Shown here one piece after another: positions 29,308 through 37,890 of a stretch of 51,222 nucleotides of DNA (positions within the stretch are counted from its first letter, which is position 1; each line of letters begins with the position of its first letter). Both the position numbers and the translations under genes were made by a program. The notes beneath the pieces are model-generated. The model worked only from the letters and a program-made list of their open reading frames with translations, was not told the DNA's origin and searched no databases. Source of the stretch: an uncultured Dehalococcoidia bacterium (GTDB lineage Bacteria; Chloroflexota; Dehalococcoidia; Lucifugimonadales; Lucifugimonadaceae); the NCBI GenBank assembly GCA_913052475.1, contig CAJXEJ010000012.1, positions 1 to 51,222 on the forward strand, in the 5' to 3' direction.

Positions 29308-30039
29308 ATGGAGATAACGGTGATTACCGAACCCGAAATTTCAGATGAAATTCTTGCAAAGTTAGGTGAGCTTCCAACCCAGACATTGATCGACGGTTTG
29401 TGGGTCGATGACTGGCCACAAGCGATGATCCACGGTGCTCGGCCGGTTTTTCCGGGCCAGAAGATGGTTGGTCGAGCAGTCACATTGCGGTTTGTCCCAC
29501 ATCGCCCTGATATTTTCAAAGACAAGCCAAAGGCTGAAGATTCACCCGAGTACGTTGCCTTCGAACTTTGCGGACCCAACGAAGTTTTAGTGGCTTCATC
29601 GGTAGGGCCGTGGGAGTCGGTTGGTGGCGATATCAAGTTCTATCGCCTGGCACAACTGAAAGTTGGCGGTTTGGTAACCGACGGTTCAGTGCGGGATACC
29701 GCCGAGCTAAAGGGCTACGGCTTTCCGGTTTTTGCGCATTCGTCGACTGCCAAACAGGGTCCGGCGGTCATGCAGCCGTGGGGCGTGAACGATGTGATCA
29801 ATTGTGGCGGTGTGGTTGTTCGACCCGGCGATGCGATCATCGGTGATGATGATGGAGTGGTAGTGGTACCCGCTGCCATGGCGGAACGCGTTCTCGAGAT
29901 CGCAGCCGAACGAGAAGAGGTGGAAGTTGTGATCAAGAAGGAACTTCGCAAGAACCCCGGATCACCCGGGAAGTACTACCCCTTTAACGACAACACCTGG
30001 AAACTCTTTGAGGAATACAAATCCCGCGGCGAAGCATAG
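29308..30039 (+). CDS. RraA family protein (possible HMG/CHA-type aldolase)
   Basis: The product is 243 residues. The RraA/demethylmenaquinone-methyltransferase-like fold is shown by GGLVTDGSVRDTAELKGYGFPVFAHS (about 115-140, with the conserved Arg-Asp) and by GDAIIGDDDGVVVVPAAMAE. Catalytic family members are divalent-metal aldolases cleaving 4-hydroxy-4-methyl-2-oxoglutarate or 4-carboxy-4-hydroxy-2-oxoadipate; others (RraA) inhibit RNase E. The Arg-Asp pair and catabolic neighbours favour an aldolase here, but this is inference. Confidence 0.82.
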   Translation: MEITVITEPEISDEILAKLGELPTQTLIDGLWVDDWPQAMIHGARPVFPGQKMVGRAVTLRFVPHRPDIFKDKPKAEDSPEYVAFELCGPNEVLVASSVGPWESVGGDIKFYRLAQLKVGGLVTDGSVRDTAELKGYGFPVFAHSSTAKQGPAVMQPWGVNDVINCGGVVVRPGDAIIGDDDGVVVVPAAMAERVLEIAAEREEVEVVIKKELRKNPGSPGKYYPFNDNTWKLFEEYKSRGEA

Positions 30040-30042
30040 TGG

Positions 30043-30597
30043 CTACTCGACCAGCGGTGTGCCGTCGGGGCGGAGTCCACGGGCGGCCATGCGTTTGGCT
30101 CGCTGTTCGAAATTGGCGCAGTCTTCACAGACGTTTTCGGGAATGATGCCCCAGGTGATCAGAAATCCGAATATCTGGCAGCCTAGGCAGTAGCCGATCA
30201 CACTTTCGAGCGTGGCGGCGAAAATTAATCCCCCGAGAACAATATAGGCGGCACCGTTTAGGCCGAATCCGAGAGATAAGATCGCGGCGGTAACGCTGAA
30301 TACGACACCGATTGAAGCAGCAAATCGCTTCGGCGGTCCGGCTACGGGTCGGTAAGGGAGTCCGAACTTCGGGACGATCACCCTGGTGACCAATAATGCG
30401 AGTGGGCTGAGTCGAGGACCTGCCGCGACGCGGGCAATAAACCCGTACGAAAGCAATAGTGTGATCCACGGTTGATCGAACACAATGGTCGCGACTGCCA
30501 TTAGTACGACGCCCGCGGCTACCGAGCGTGCGACGCTGGCGTTAATGGGGTGCGGAAAACTGAAGAATCCGGGTTTACCTTGAGTGGCTGATGACAT
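30043..30597 (-). CDS. DUF4395 membrane protein
   Basis: The product is 184 residues with about four membrane segments. It follows the DUF4395 pattern: an N-terminal HPINASVARSVAA, GPRLSPLALLVTRVIVPKFG, and GPPKRFAASIGVVFS, then a late segment with the Cys-rich VIGYCLGCQIF. Its function is unknown; the family often accompanies thiol/redox genes, and the CxxC-like CLGC agrees with this. It ends 3 bases after the stop of the convergent RraA-like gene. Confidence 0.78.
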   Translation of the reverse strand: MSSATQGKPGFFSFPHPINASVARSVAAGVVLMAVATIVFDQPWITLLLSYGFIARVAAGPRLSPLALLVTRVIVPKFGLPYRPVAGPPKRFAASIGVVFSVTAAILSLGFGLNGAAYIVLGGLIFAATLESVIGYCLGCQIFGFLITWGIIPENVCEDCANFEQRAKRMAARGLRPDGTPLVE

Positions 30598-31052
30598 TTA
30601 TCTGTCGATATTTCGTTAGGAACTAACTTCTGTCAAATACCCCCCTGCAAATCGAAGCGAAGGGCAGCGTTAACGCTGGTTATTTACACGTACCTAGGCA
30701 GCCATCTTCTCGGAGGAAATGCGGCAACAAAAGCAGCTGGTATTTGTCGAGCGAAGAAAAATCTCTTCACGCTTAACGTAACTCCGATTGACGGCAGTGC
30801 GCAATTTTCCAACTCCTCACAATCTTGAAAAACAGGCATTTTGGTGTTCTTGAAGTATGGAACTCGAAATCTCACACAGTTCCTACAAACGTCTTGTTTG
30901 AGATTTACACGGGGATGTACTTATAGATGTTAGGAGGGAACGAGGCGGTTCAACTACTCGGCGTTTGCGCCGATGTTGTGAAGCGGATGGACCAGCGTCG
31001 GGTTGACGATATGTAGGCTCCGGACCGAACGGTCTCCTCGTCCGTCTAACGG

Positions 31053-31100
31053 GGTCAGTCGTGACATGTTTATCTCTCTGTCACGACCGACCCTGTTTTT
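31053..31100 (+). terminator. Strong orphan terminator hairpin
   Basis: GGTCAGTCGTGACA (31053-31066) pairs with TGTCACGACCGACC (31079-31092), 13 of 14 positions, followed by CTGTTTTTATTT. It has the form of an intrinsic terminator reading rightward, yet no rightward gene lies between 30598 and here. It could end an unannotated small RNA. Confidence 0.75.
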
Positions 31101-31149
31101 ATTTGCGTTAGTCGCGCTCGTGACTCTGTTACTCGGCTCAGCGTCGCAT

Positions 31150-31395
31150 TTCACCTTTCCCTCTAGCTCCTTTCCGTCAAGGAAAGGAAGACCGTTGGTT
31201 CTGGGTGTGGCGTTCGCTCCGGGCGTCGTGGGATGGCTTGGTCGCTAGCTGTCTCGTTATTGCTCCAGGTGTCGCTGACGACTTGGTCGTAAGCTGTAAT
31301 CTAGCTTCACTCGAGCTCCCACCCCGAAGAAGGGAAGACCGCCTGATTCAACAATGAGTTGGACCGTCATCCTGAACTCGAGTCACGATCTCGCC
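31150..31395. repeat. Composite intergenic repeat, copy 3 (modules in altered order)
   Basis: CTCCTTTCCGTCAAGGAAAGGA near 31166-31187 is a palindrome like those at 13044-13066 and 19248-19268. CACCCCGAAGAAGGGAAGAC near 31319-31338 is a half copy, and CGTCATCCTGAACTCGAGTC near 31365-31384 resembles the TGAACTTGATTC module of copies 1 and 2. Confidence 0.4.
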
Positions 31396-31609
31396 AAGTC
31401 GGATTCTGTGAAGACATTTGGAGTGATCTGAATCAGAACGGCCTATCGTGCTAGGACGGCTCGAATACCTCCGCTATTTCATGCCCCGCTAAGTTCAGAT
31501 TCAGCCAAATTTGCAAATCTCCTGCTAACATCCCTGCCATAGCGAACTCGATCCTATTAAACCGGGGCAGAAATCGTCCATATCACCTCGGATTACGGAG
31601 ACGCGCGGT

Positions 31610-33565
31610 ATGGCTAATTTGCAAACAAGACAGATACGAAACGTTGCGCTCGTGGGGCACAACGGTGCAGGCAAGACCTCACTCGTTGATGCCCTTTTCT
31701 TTACAGCTGGTGGAACAACCCGGCAGGGCAACGTCGATGACAAAACCAGCCTCTCTGACTACGAGCCTGAAGAGCAGCGTCGCGGATCAAGCATTCAGCT
31801 TTCCGTACTTCCATGTCCCTGGAAAGAACACCGGGTAAATCTTCTTGACACTCCCGGGTATCCAGATTTTCGTGGCGATATGCTTTCGGCTGTTCGAGTA
31901 GCCGATTCGATTCTTCTGGTCATTTCAGCAGCATCGGGAATCGAAGTTGGCGCCCAACAGGCATGGAATGTAGCTCAGGATCAGGGAATTCCAACTGCGA
32001 TCGTTGTAAACAAACTTGATCGCGAAAACACATCGTTCGAACAGACCTGCGCTGAGATCTCCGAATCGTGGGGTAGACAATGTGTGCCAGTTCAAGATGT
32101 TGATGCCGACGCCGAAGCTTTCAGTGCGGTTACAACCGGCGAACTTGCTGAACCCGTTATTGAGGCAATCGCCGAGGCCGATGACGACCTGATGATGAAG
32201 TATCTCGACGGGGAAGAGCTATCGACCGGCGAAATCAATAGCGGCTTGAAGGCCGGTGTGATGAGCCGGGACATTATTCCGATTTTCGCAACATCCGCAT
32301 CAGCGAATCTTGGTTCCTCAGAGCTGCTCGATGCAATTATGGACCTTCTTCCATCTCCCGAAGATGTCGAGGCTCCGGACATACCAGGCGGTGCACAGGC
32401 GAACCTAGTATTCAAGACATCGGCTGATCCATTTGTCGGCAAGCTTTCTTACTTCCGGGTTTACGGCGAGACACTGAATTCAAACGCTCAACTCTGGAAC
32501 GCCAATAAAGGCGAGTCGGAAAGAGTTGGTCAGGTCTACCAGCCAGTTGGAAAAGAAACCGAGGGTGTCGACTCAGTGGTTCGTGGTGACATCGGTGTTA
32601 TCTCACGCTTGAACCACACAGAGACCTTCGACACGCTCTGTGACAAGGCGAATGGAATCAAACTCGGTGGAGTCGACCTACCCATCCCAGTATTCGCACT
32701 TGCAGTCACACCGGCGGCACAGTCCGACCTCGACAAGATGGCGGAATCACTAACGAGAATGACCGAAGAAGATCCGACACTCGAAATCGAGCGGAACGCC
32801 GATACTTCTGAGACTGTTCTTCACGGGCTCGGCGACATTCACGTCGATCTGGCAATCGAGCGCATCGCACGCAAGTTCGATGTGAATCTGGAAACCGCTT
32901 TGCCCAGCATTCCTTACCGGGAGACCATCGGTGGACAAACATCCGTCTCCTACAAGCACCGAAAGCAGTCCGGCGGACGCGGTCAATACGGTCACGTTGT
33001 TCTCGAAGTTTCGCCTGGTAAGACCGGCAATGGAATTACTTTTGGATCGAAGGTCGTTGGCGGGAATGTGCCTAAGGACTATATCCCGGCAGTCGAAAAG
33101 GGCATTCGGAACGCAGCAGTTGATGGAGTCGTCGCCGGATACCCAGTTGTCGATGTCGCCGTGATGCTTACCGATGGCTCGTCTCACTCGGTCGACTCGT
33201 CAGGTATGGCGTTCGAAATCGCAGGAAGTATGGGATTCAGGCAGGCGGTTCGAGATGCACAGCCAACGCTTCTTGAGCCGGTAATGAAGCTGAAGATTCT
33301 TGCGCCCGATTCCAGTGCTGGTGATGTGATGGGTGATCTTAACACCCGCCGTGCACGTATCGAGGGCATGGAACCTAAAGGCAATGGTCTTACTGAAATT
33401 GCAGCAGAGGCTCCGGCATCAATGATGCAGAGGTACGCCGCCGATCTTCGGTCGTTGACTCATGCTCAAGGTGACTTTACCGCCGTGATGGATCACTACG
33501 AGCCGGTTCCGGCTCACGAGGCAAAACGGGTAATCGCATCCCGCCAGTCAGGTGAAGAAGAGTAA
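31610..33565 (+). CDS. Elongation factor G-like GTPase (EF-G2 type)
   Basis: The product is 651 residues, ATG after GGAG. The G domain has G1 GHNGAGKTSL (about 16-25), G3 DTPGYPDF (80-87) and G4 NKLD (134-137); domains II-V follow to GDFTAVMDHYEPVP. It is shorter than canonical EF-G (about 690-700). In EF-G the G3 motif is DTPGHVDF and its His is catalytic; here it is Tyr84, as in the EF-G-like/EF-G2 group, in which a mycobacterial member lacks ribosome-stimulated GTPase activity. A role as the main translocase is therefore unlikely. No ribosomal operon is adjacent. Confidence 0.92.
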   Translation: MANLQTRQIRNVALVGHNGAGKTSLVDALFFTAGGTTRQGNVDDKTSLSDYEPEEQRRGSSIQLSVLPCPWKEHRVNLLDTPGYPDFRGDMLSAVRVADSILLVISAASGIEVGAQQAWNVAQDQGIPTAIVVNKLDRENTSFEQTCAEISESWGRQCVPVQDVDADAEAFSAVTTGELAEPVIEAIAEADDDLMMKYLDGEELSTGEINSGLKAGVMSRDIIPIFATSASANLGSSELLDAIMDLLPSPEDVEAPDIPGGAQANLVFKTSADPFVGKLSYFRVYGETLNSNAQLWNANKGESERVGQVYQPVGKETEGVDSVVRGDIGVISRLNHTETFDTLCDKANGIKLGGVDLPIPVFALAVTPAAQSDLDKMAESLTRMTEEDPTLEIERNADTSETVLHGLGDIHVDLAIERIARKFDVNLETALPSIPYRETIGGQTSVSYKHRKQSGGRGQYGHVVLEVSPGKTGNGITFGSKVVGGNVPKDYIPAVEKGIRNAAVDGVVAGYPVVDVAVMLTDGSSHSVDSSGMAFEIAGSMGFRQAVRDAQPTLLEPVMKLKILAPDSSAGDVMGDLNTRRARIEGMEPKGNGLTEIAAEAPASMMQRYAADLRSLTHAQGDFTAVMDHYEPVPAHEAKRVIASRQSGEEE

Positions 33566-34147
33566 CGGTGCTATTGGCACATTTTTTGCTGCAAGAGAAT
33601 CAAATGCTGATTCGAGTGAAAAGGCCATGGGGTAAGTAAATATCTCTGGGTGAGAATAGCCGTCAGGCAGAGATTTCATGCAGGCGATTGAAGCAATTCA
33701 GTCGCCTGTTCGCGTGGCGGATTATTTACGGCAAGTGCCGTAATTCTTCTGTTACCAAAACGAGTTATTCTCTACAACTAGAGATAACGTATGATGCTGC
33801 GCTGTTGGACAGCGATTAGGTGCGAAATCACGTCGTCGTTCGGCGAAATGTCTCGAAAAATATCTCGAAATAGATATACCTGACCACCTGTTTTCGAGAG
33901 GTCTACCGCGCGTTTAATATTTTTTTGGATGCTGCAGATCTGGCGAATCGGTGTGTGGCATTACCGTTCGACGGCTCGACGGAGAGTCAGTGGGCGTCGC
34001 TTCCTTCTCTCAGGAGAGAAGGCCAGATATGTGCTGAGTTCATCGAAGGACTGAGGATTGACTCGGTTGCTGCCTGAAATGTTCAATGCCGCCGCTCTCG
34101 CGTCCCCGTCCTCGGCACCTGCGTCGCTCGGAAAATGAGATGGGCCG
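33566..34147. other. 582-base gene-free stretch with several stable hairpins
   Basis: After a weak GTGC/GCAC hairpin with T6 just past the EF-G-like gene come three tight stem-loops. 33681-33708 is a 12-pair stem with one G-T and a GCAA tetraloop. 33726-33743 is TTACGGCA/TGCCGTAA, followed by a T-rich run. 33800-33814 is CGCTGT/ACAGCG. A palindrome CCTTCTCTC/GAGAGAAGG lies at about 33991-34011. No protein gene is supported. The order of hairpins suggests a structured RNA or terminators, not proven. Confidence 0.55.
33991..34011. repeat. Palindromic repeat element CCTTCTCTC/GAGAGAAGG
   Basis: A nine-base arm palindrome around a CAG-like centre. It resembles the CCTCTCC/GGAGAGG palindromes at 13044-13066, 19248-19268 and 31168-31186, all in intergenic DNA. 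Confidence 0.45.
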
Positions 34148-36109
34148 CTATTCCGCCGTTGGAATAATCGGCAGAACAATCCTCGATGCGTGGTTCGCTC
34201 CGGTGTGGATTGTGTTGTCAGCTTTGATCATCTTCGCGTGACGCCCGACCGGTTCGCCCGTGTTCGGATTCACGTCGAAGCGCGGAAAATTCGAACTCGA
34301 GACGTCGAGTCGAATTCGATGGCCCTTCTTGAATACGTTCGAAATCGGCCAGAGCTGTATCGAAATCTCGACAGGTTCACCCGGGCTCATCATTTTCGGT
34401 TTCGTCCATGAATCCCGATACCTGGCACGCAAAATCGTGTCCGTCAGGTTGAGATGGTAACCCTCGGGGTAGTCATCACTTGCCGGGTATACGTCGATCA
34501 ACTTCACCGTGAAATCGGTGTCGAATGCAGTCGACGAAACCCACAGCTTGATCATCACGTCACCCGTTACCTCGGTATCGTCTTCGAGCCGATCGGTTTC
34601 GAACGTAAGAACATCGTCACGATCTTTCAGCAGCTGGTACGGCTTCTCTGCACCGACCCATTCGGGACCCTCTTTCTGGTGAAAGCCACCAGCGGCGATG
34701 ACTTCGCTCAGATTGATTCGGGCTAGCGTCCATTGATCGAGAAATTCGGGCACATCGTCAAGCGCCGGTCCGCCGTCTTCGGGGGCAGTGATTTTGAACA
34801 TTCCAACTAGCTGACCACCGATGGTGGGAACCGGGTTTTCAGGATCGTACGTATAGGTAATGGAGCTCTCGTCTTCCATAGTCTCGAACGAATCAAGTGA
34901 TCCATCATCGTGGAGGTAGAGCGTCTGGAGCTGCGCCCGTTCGAGGGGCCATTCCGACTCGTTACGCCAGTACCCACCGTGATCCAGATGCCCCTCGGGT
35001 GTCTTCGTACCATCGCCTGTTCCCAGAATATAAATGCGCACCGGCGAGTCGTTGTCGGGCGCGGCGTAACCCTTCAGGTGCTGATCGAAAAAAGCAACGC
35101 GTTCGAGGTTGTATATTTCGCTGCCCCAGACACTGTCTCGTCCGGTGTCGACATCTCCATGCCACTGACCAGTGGCTCTTGTTCCGCCGTGTCACCAGGC
35201 TCCAAGAACAAGTCGACTCGGCGATTTATTTAGGCGATTCATTTCGACGAAGTAGTTTGCAGTCGCGCCGACGAAATTGTCGTACCAACCACAGGAAACA
35301 GTGATCGGTACATCTGCGTGCTGACCGTCCGCAATGAACGGCTCCTGGTTTGCCGCTTCCTGCGCCCACCACTCGTCATACTCGCCACGATAGTAGTAGT
35401 CGAACACTGTCTTCTCAAGATCTGGTGCCACTCGCAGCGCAGTCTCGCCGGGTTTTAAGGGGAATCTCTGGATCCAGTCCCCCATATCTCGCATTGCATC
35501 GAGGATGATTTTCGCTTTTTCGAGATCGTCGCCGATTTCGTGGCTGTCAAGGGCGTGGAGATGTGCCGCTCCGAACATCTGGAGGGACATCGCACCGCCT
35601 TCACGTGCCTCGTGTCGGTAGATGTCGGTGGGGCCAGCTTCTACCCACATGGCTGCCAAGTGTGGCGGCTTTCGTAGTGCTAGCTGTGTTTGTGTGATGG
35701 CGCGATGAGATGATCCGAGCGTTCCGACCTTGCCCGAGCACCAGTCTTGCTCAGCAAGCCACTCAACGGTGTCGTATCCGTCATCCCCTTCCCACGGATT
35801 AATCGTGTGGTAGTAGTGTCCGTCGCCTTCGGATCGGAAGCGTGATCGCAAATCTTGCACGACGAAAGCGTAGCCACGGCGGACGTAGTAGGGGATGACA
35901 TCGTCCCACTCAGGAGCGGTCTTGTCGTAAGACGTTCGCACGAGAAGTGCTGGAACTTTTTCGCTTGCGTCGACCACACGACCATCGCCGTGACATGGTA
36001 AAAAAATATCGGTGGCGAGTCGTATGCCGTCGCGCATCGGCATCATCACGTCACGAATGGCATGGACGCCGTAAAGAGGTTGGGAGGAAGTTTGTGCAGG
36101 AGATGTCAT
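34148..36109 (-). pseudogene. CocE/NonD-type hydrolase interrupted by one in-frame TGA (nonsense or recoded)
   Basis: The frame spans 653 sense codons with one TGA at codon 306 (35192-35194). The upstream part has MPMRDGIRLATDIFLP, GTLGSSHRA with the expected nucleophile Ser134, and CGWYDNF with the expected acid Asp277. The TGA stands in LGAW-stop-HGG, where family members read P/A-W-(T/S/C-like)-H-G and the His is the catalytic base. Downstream, in the same frame and without further damage, come the beta-rich C-terminal domain pieces (FFDQHLKGY, VMIKLWVSS, GHRIRLDVSSSNFPRF). Family enzymes are X-Pro dipeptidases, cocaine-esterase-like or acyl hydrolases. If the TGA stops translation the product lacks its catalytic His. 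A perfect hairpin follows the TGA. Confidence 0.85.
35161..35176 (-). promoter_or_regulatory. Hairpin 15 nt after the in-frame TGA (SECIS-like candidate)
   Basis: On the minus strand GCCACTGGTCAGTGGC forms a perfect six-pair stem with a GGTC loop. It starts 15 bases after the TGA, so the loop lies 21 bases downstream. Bacterial SECIS elements are hairpins at about this distance with a G early in the loop; the E. coli fdhF element has a GGUC loop. Chance is possible because the sequence also encodes protein. Confidence 0.4.
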
Positions 36110-36156
36110 TGTGAGCGAGTTTATTCGCTTGGCGAGGGTACGTCACGTCGTGGTGG

Positions 36157-36435
36157 TCAGATGAGTTGGTCAATCTGCATATCAGCGATTGGCTGGTAAT
36201 GGAAGTTACTTTTACCTTTTTTCCGTTCAGCTCGATTGAAGAAATCAAGGATGATGAACAGCACGATCATGGCGATCACAAACCCGATACCAAATATCTT
36301 CAATCGGGAGCTGGGAGACTCACCCATTCTGTGACCCACGCCTTCAGCTGAGAAGCCGACTTTAGCGTTGCGGATTCTTTCGCGACGGGATGCATACGGG
36401 TGGTAGTGATCCGGTCGGCGCTTCGGAGTTGTCAT
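36157..36435 (-). CDS. Small single-pass membrane protein, unknown family
   Basis: The product is 92 residues. A basic N-terminal half (RRPDHYHPYASRRERIRNAK) is followed by a membrane segment IFGIGFVIAMIVLFIILDFF (about 47-66) and a short charged tail. A GAGGTGA ribosome site stands before the ATG, which supports expression. It was not recognised as any named family. The gene lies 47 bases upstream of the broken CocE-type gene on the same strand. Confidence 0.6.
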   Translation of the reverse strand: MTTPKRRPDHYHPYASRRERIRNAKVGFSAEGVGHRMGESPSSRLKIFGIGFVIAMIVLFIILDFFNRAERKKGKSNFHYQPIADMQIDQLI

Positions 36436-36680
36436 TTCTCATCACCTCAGCGGAGGTCATAAAGGTGGTGACGATCGTCACTAGAACAATGACTGTGAAA
36501 AAAGAAAATACCGTCGACAGTGATCTTGTAGCGACGCGATTCTGGTGCATCTCCGATGGAGCCGTGAGCTCCGCCTACGATTGATGATTTCGCTGTCGTA
36601 TCGCGCAAGTTGTCATGCGCTTGTGTCTGGCTCGACGCATCTGGCCGGTTCGGCTCTGGGCGATTATTTTGAGTTGACAT
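36362..36680 (-). pseudogene. Possible small membrane protein frameshifted in a T6 run
   Basis: From ATG 36680 a hydrophilic Pro/Gln-rich stretch leads to RRYKITVDGIFFF. At a six-T run (A6 at 36498-36503 on the plus strand) the frame then reads HSHCSSDDRHH and stops. With one T fewer the frame becomes FFFTVIVLVTIVTTFM, a clean membrane helix, and continues to 36362. This suggests a one-base insertion, a sequencing error in a homopolymer, or slippage. No good ribosome site precedes it, so the gene itself is uncertain. Confidence 0.3.
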
Positions 36681-36822
36681 GCCCAGAGGTTACTACTACA
36701 ACGCAGAACGTTTGCAGGAACTCTTTGCCGTCGATTCCAAGTCAGCACCCGACTCGCAATAGGAGTAAGCTGCTGCCCGAGATTTCATGTGCGCAAACTC
36801 AGTGCTAGTCAGGAGAATAAGA

Positions 36823-37890
36823 ATGACCTTCAAAGTCGTCATCACTATGTACAACCGCGAACCAAGCGAACTCACGACGAATGTGATTCGTGAGGCGGGA
36901 ATCGATGTTGAGTACATTCCAGCTCGAACTGAGAACGAAGTGATTACGGCTGCAAATGACGCCGATGTACTGCTGGTTGGTACCGTGCCGCATACCACGC
37001 GCAAAGTGCTTGAAGCTCTGCCTAAGTTGAAGATGATTGGACGATCGGGAGTCGGTGTTGATTCTATCAATCTCGACGCAGCAACCGAGCTCGGAATTTG
37101 CGCAACGAATACTCCGGGGATCAATACTTCTGAGGTCGCAGATCACGCAATGGCAATGCTGCTTTCGATCACTCGCCAGATAGTCGAACAGAATGCTGCG
37201 CTAAAAGCTGGTGCGTGGTCTGATCGACCAGCGGAAGTAGATGCGTTGCGAGGTAAGTTGCGACGAATCGCAGGCAACACCGTCGGGATCTTTGGGCTCG
37301 GCAGCATTGGTAAAGGATTTGCGAATCGTGTCCGTGGTTTTGGACCAGGAAAAATCATTGCGTACGATCCCTATGTGCCGCAGACCGTTGCCGATCTGGT
37401 GGGAGTGCATATGGTCGATTTCGACACGCTACTTGACGAGTCGGACTATCTCACCGTTCATTCACCAGCTACTGCTGAGACGAACGAGATATTCAACATC
37501 AACGCTTTCAAGAAAATGAAACCGACTGCGGTTTTCATTAACTGTGCACGTGGTCCGATAGTAGACGAGGCTGGTCTTCAGGAAGCACTTGAAACCAATT
37601 TAATCTACGCGGCAGGAATTGACGTCACTAAGATCGAGCCGCTCGACGCAGAAAGTCCGCTGCTCAAGCTCGACAATCTGACGATTAGCCCACACGTCGC
37701 TGGAACGTCTGAAATCAGCGGAATCGTTGGCGCAACCCGATGGGGTGAGAACGCCGTTAACATCCTCACTGGCAAGCCACTGCACGGACTCGGTAACCCT
37801 GAGGTCGTAAAGCGAATCGCCGTGATGCGGGCACAAGGCCCAAGCCGCTGGGATGGTATCCCTGATCCGGTGACTGAGGCATGGAGTTAG
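36823..37890 (+). CDS. D-isomer 2-hydroxyacid dehydrogenase (SerA-like, no ACT domain)
   Basis: The product is 355 residues from ATG 36823, preceded at seven bases by AGGAG. The NAD-binding domain has VGIFGLGSIGKGFANRVRGFG (about 150-170). The substrate Arg region is NCARGPIVDEAGLQEAL (about 234-250), followed by the Glu and His of the catalytic set (HVAGTSE region). The fold matches phosphoglycerate dehydrogenase/glyoxylate reductase relatives. The usual serine-biosynthetic C-terminal ACT domain is absent, so a catabolic 2-hydroxyacid or glyoxylate role is as likely as SerA. Confidence 0.86.
   Translation: MTFKVVITMYNREPSELTTNVIREAGIDVEYIPARTENEVITAANDADVLLVGTVPHTTRKVLEALPKLKMIGRSGVGVDSINLDAATELGICATNTPGINTSEVADHAMAMLLSITRQIVEQNAALKAGAWSDRPAEVDALRGKLRRIAGNTVGIFGLGSIGKGFANRVRGFGPGKIIAYDPYVPQTVADLVGVHMVDFDTLLDESDYLTVHSPATAETNEIFNINAFKKMKPTAVFINCARGPIVDEAGLQEALETNLIYAAGIDVTKIEPLDAESPLLKLDNLTISPHVAGTSEISGIVGATRWGENAVNILTGKPLHGLGNPEVVKRIAVMRAQGPSRWDGIPDPVTEAWS

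Larger units (their letters stand above)
30598..31609. other. 1-kb gene-free stretch with hairpins and repeats
   Basis: No protein gene is supported here; the small frames lack family resemblance and one overlaps a terminator stem. The stretch contains a strong plus-strand terminator (31053-31100) with no plus-strand gene upstream of it in this gap, a CCTTTCC/GGAAAGG palindrome at about 31168-31186, and a CATCCTGAACTCGAG repeat module near 31368. The promoter of the EF-G-like gene must lie at its right end. Confidence 0.6.

Noticed and set aside
31003-31248. Small plus-strand frame with a hydrophobic stretch in the gene-free kilobase
   Set aside because: It runs through the stem of a strong terminator and the palindromic repeat, and has no ribosome site or recognisable family.
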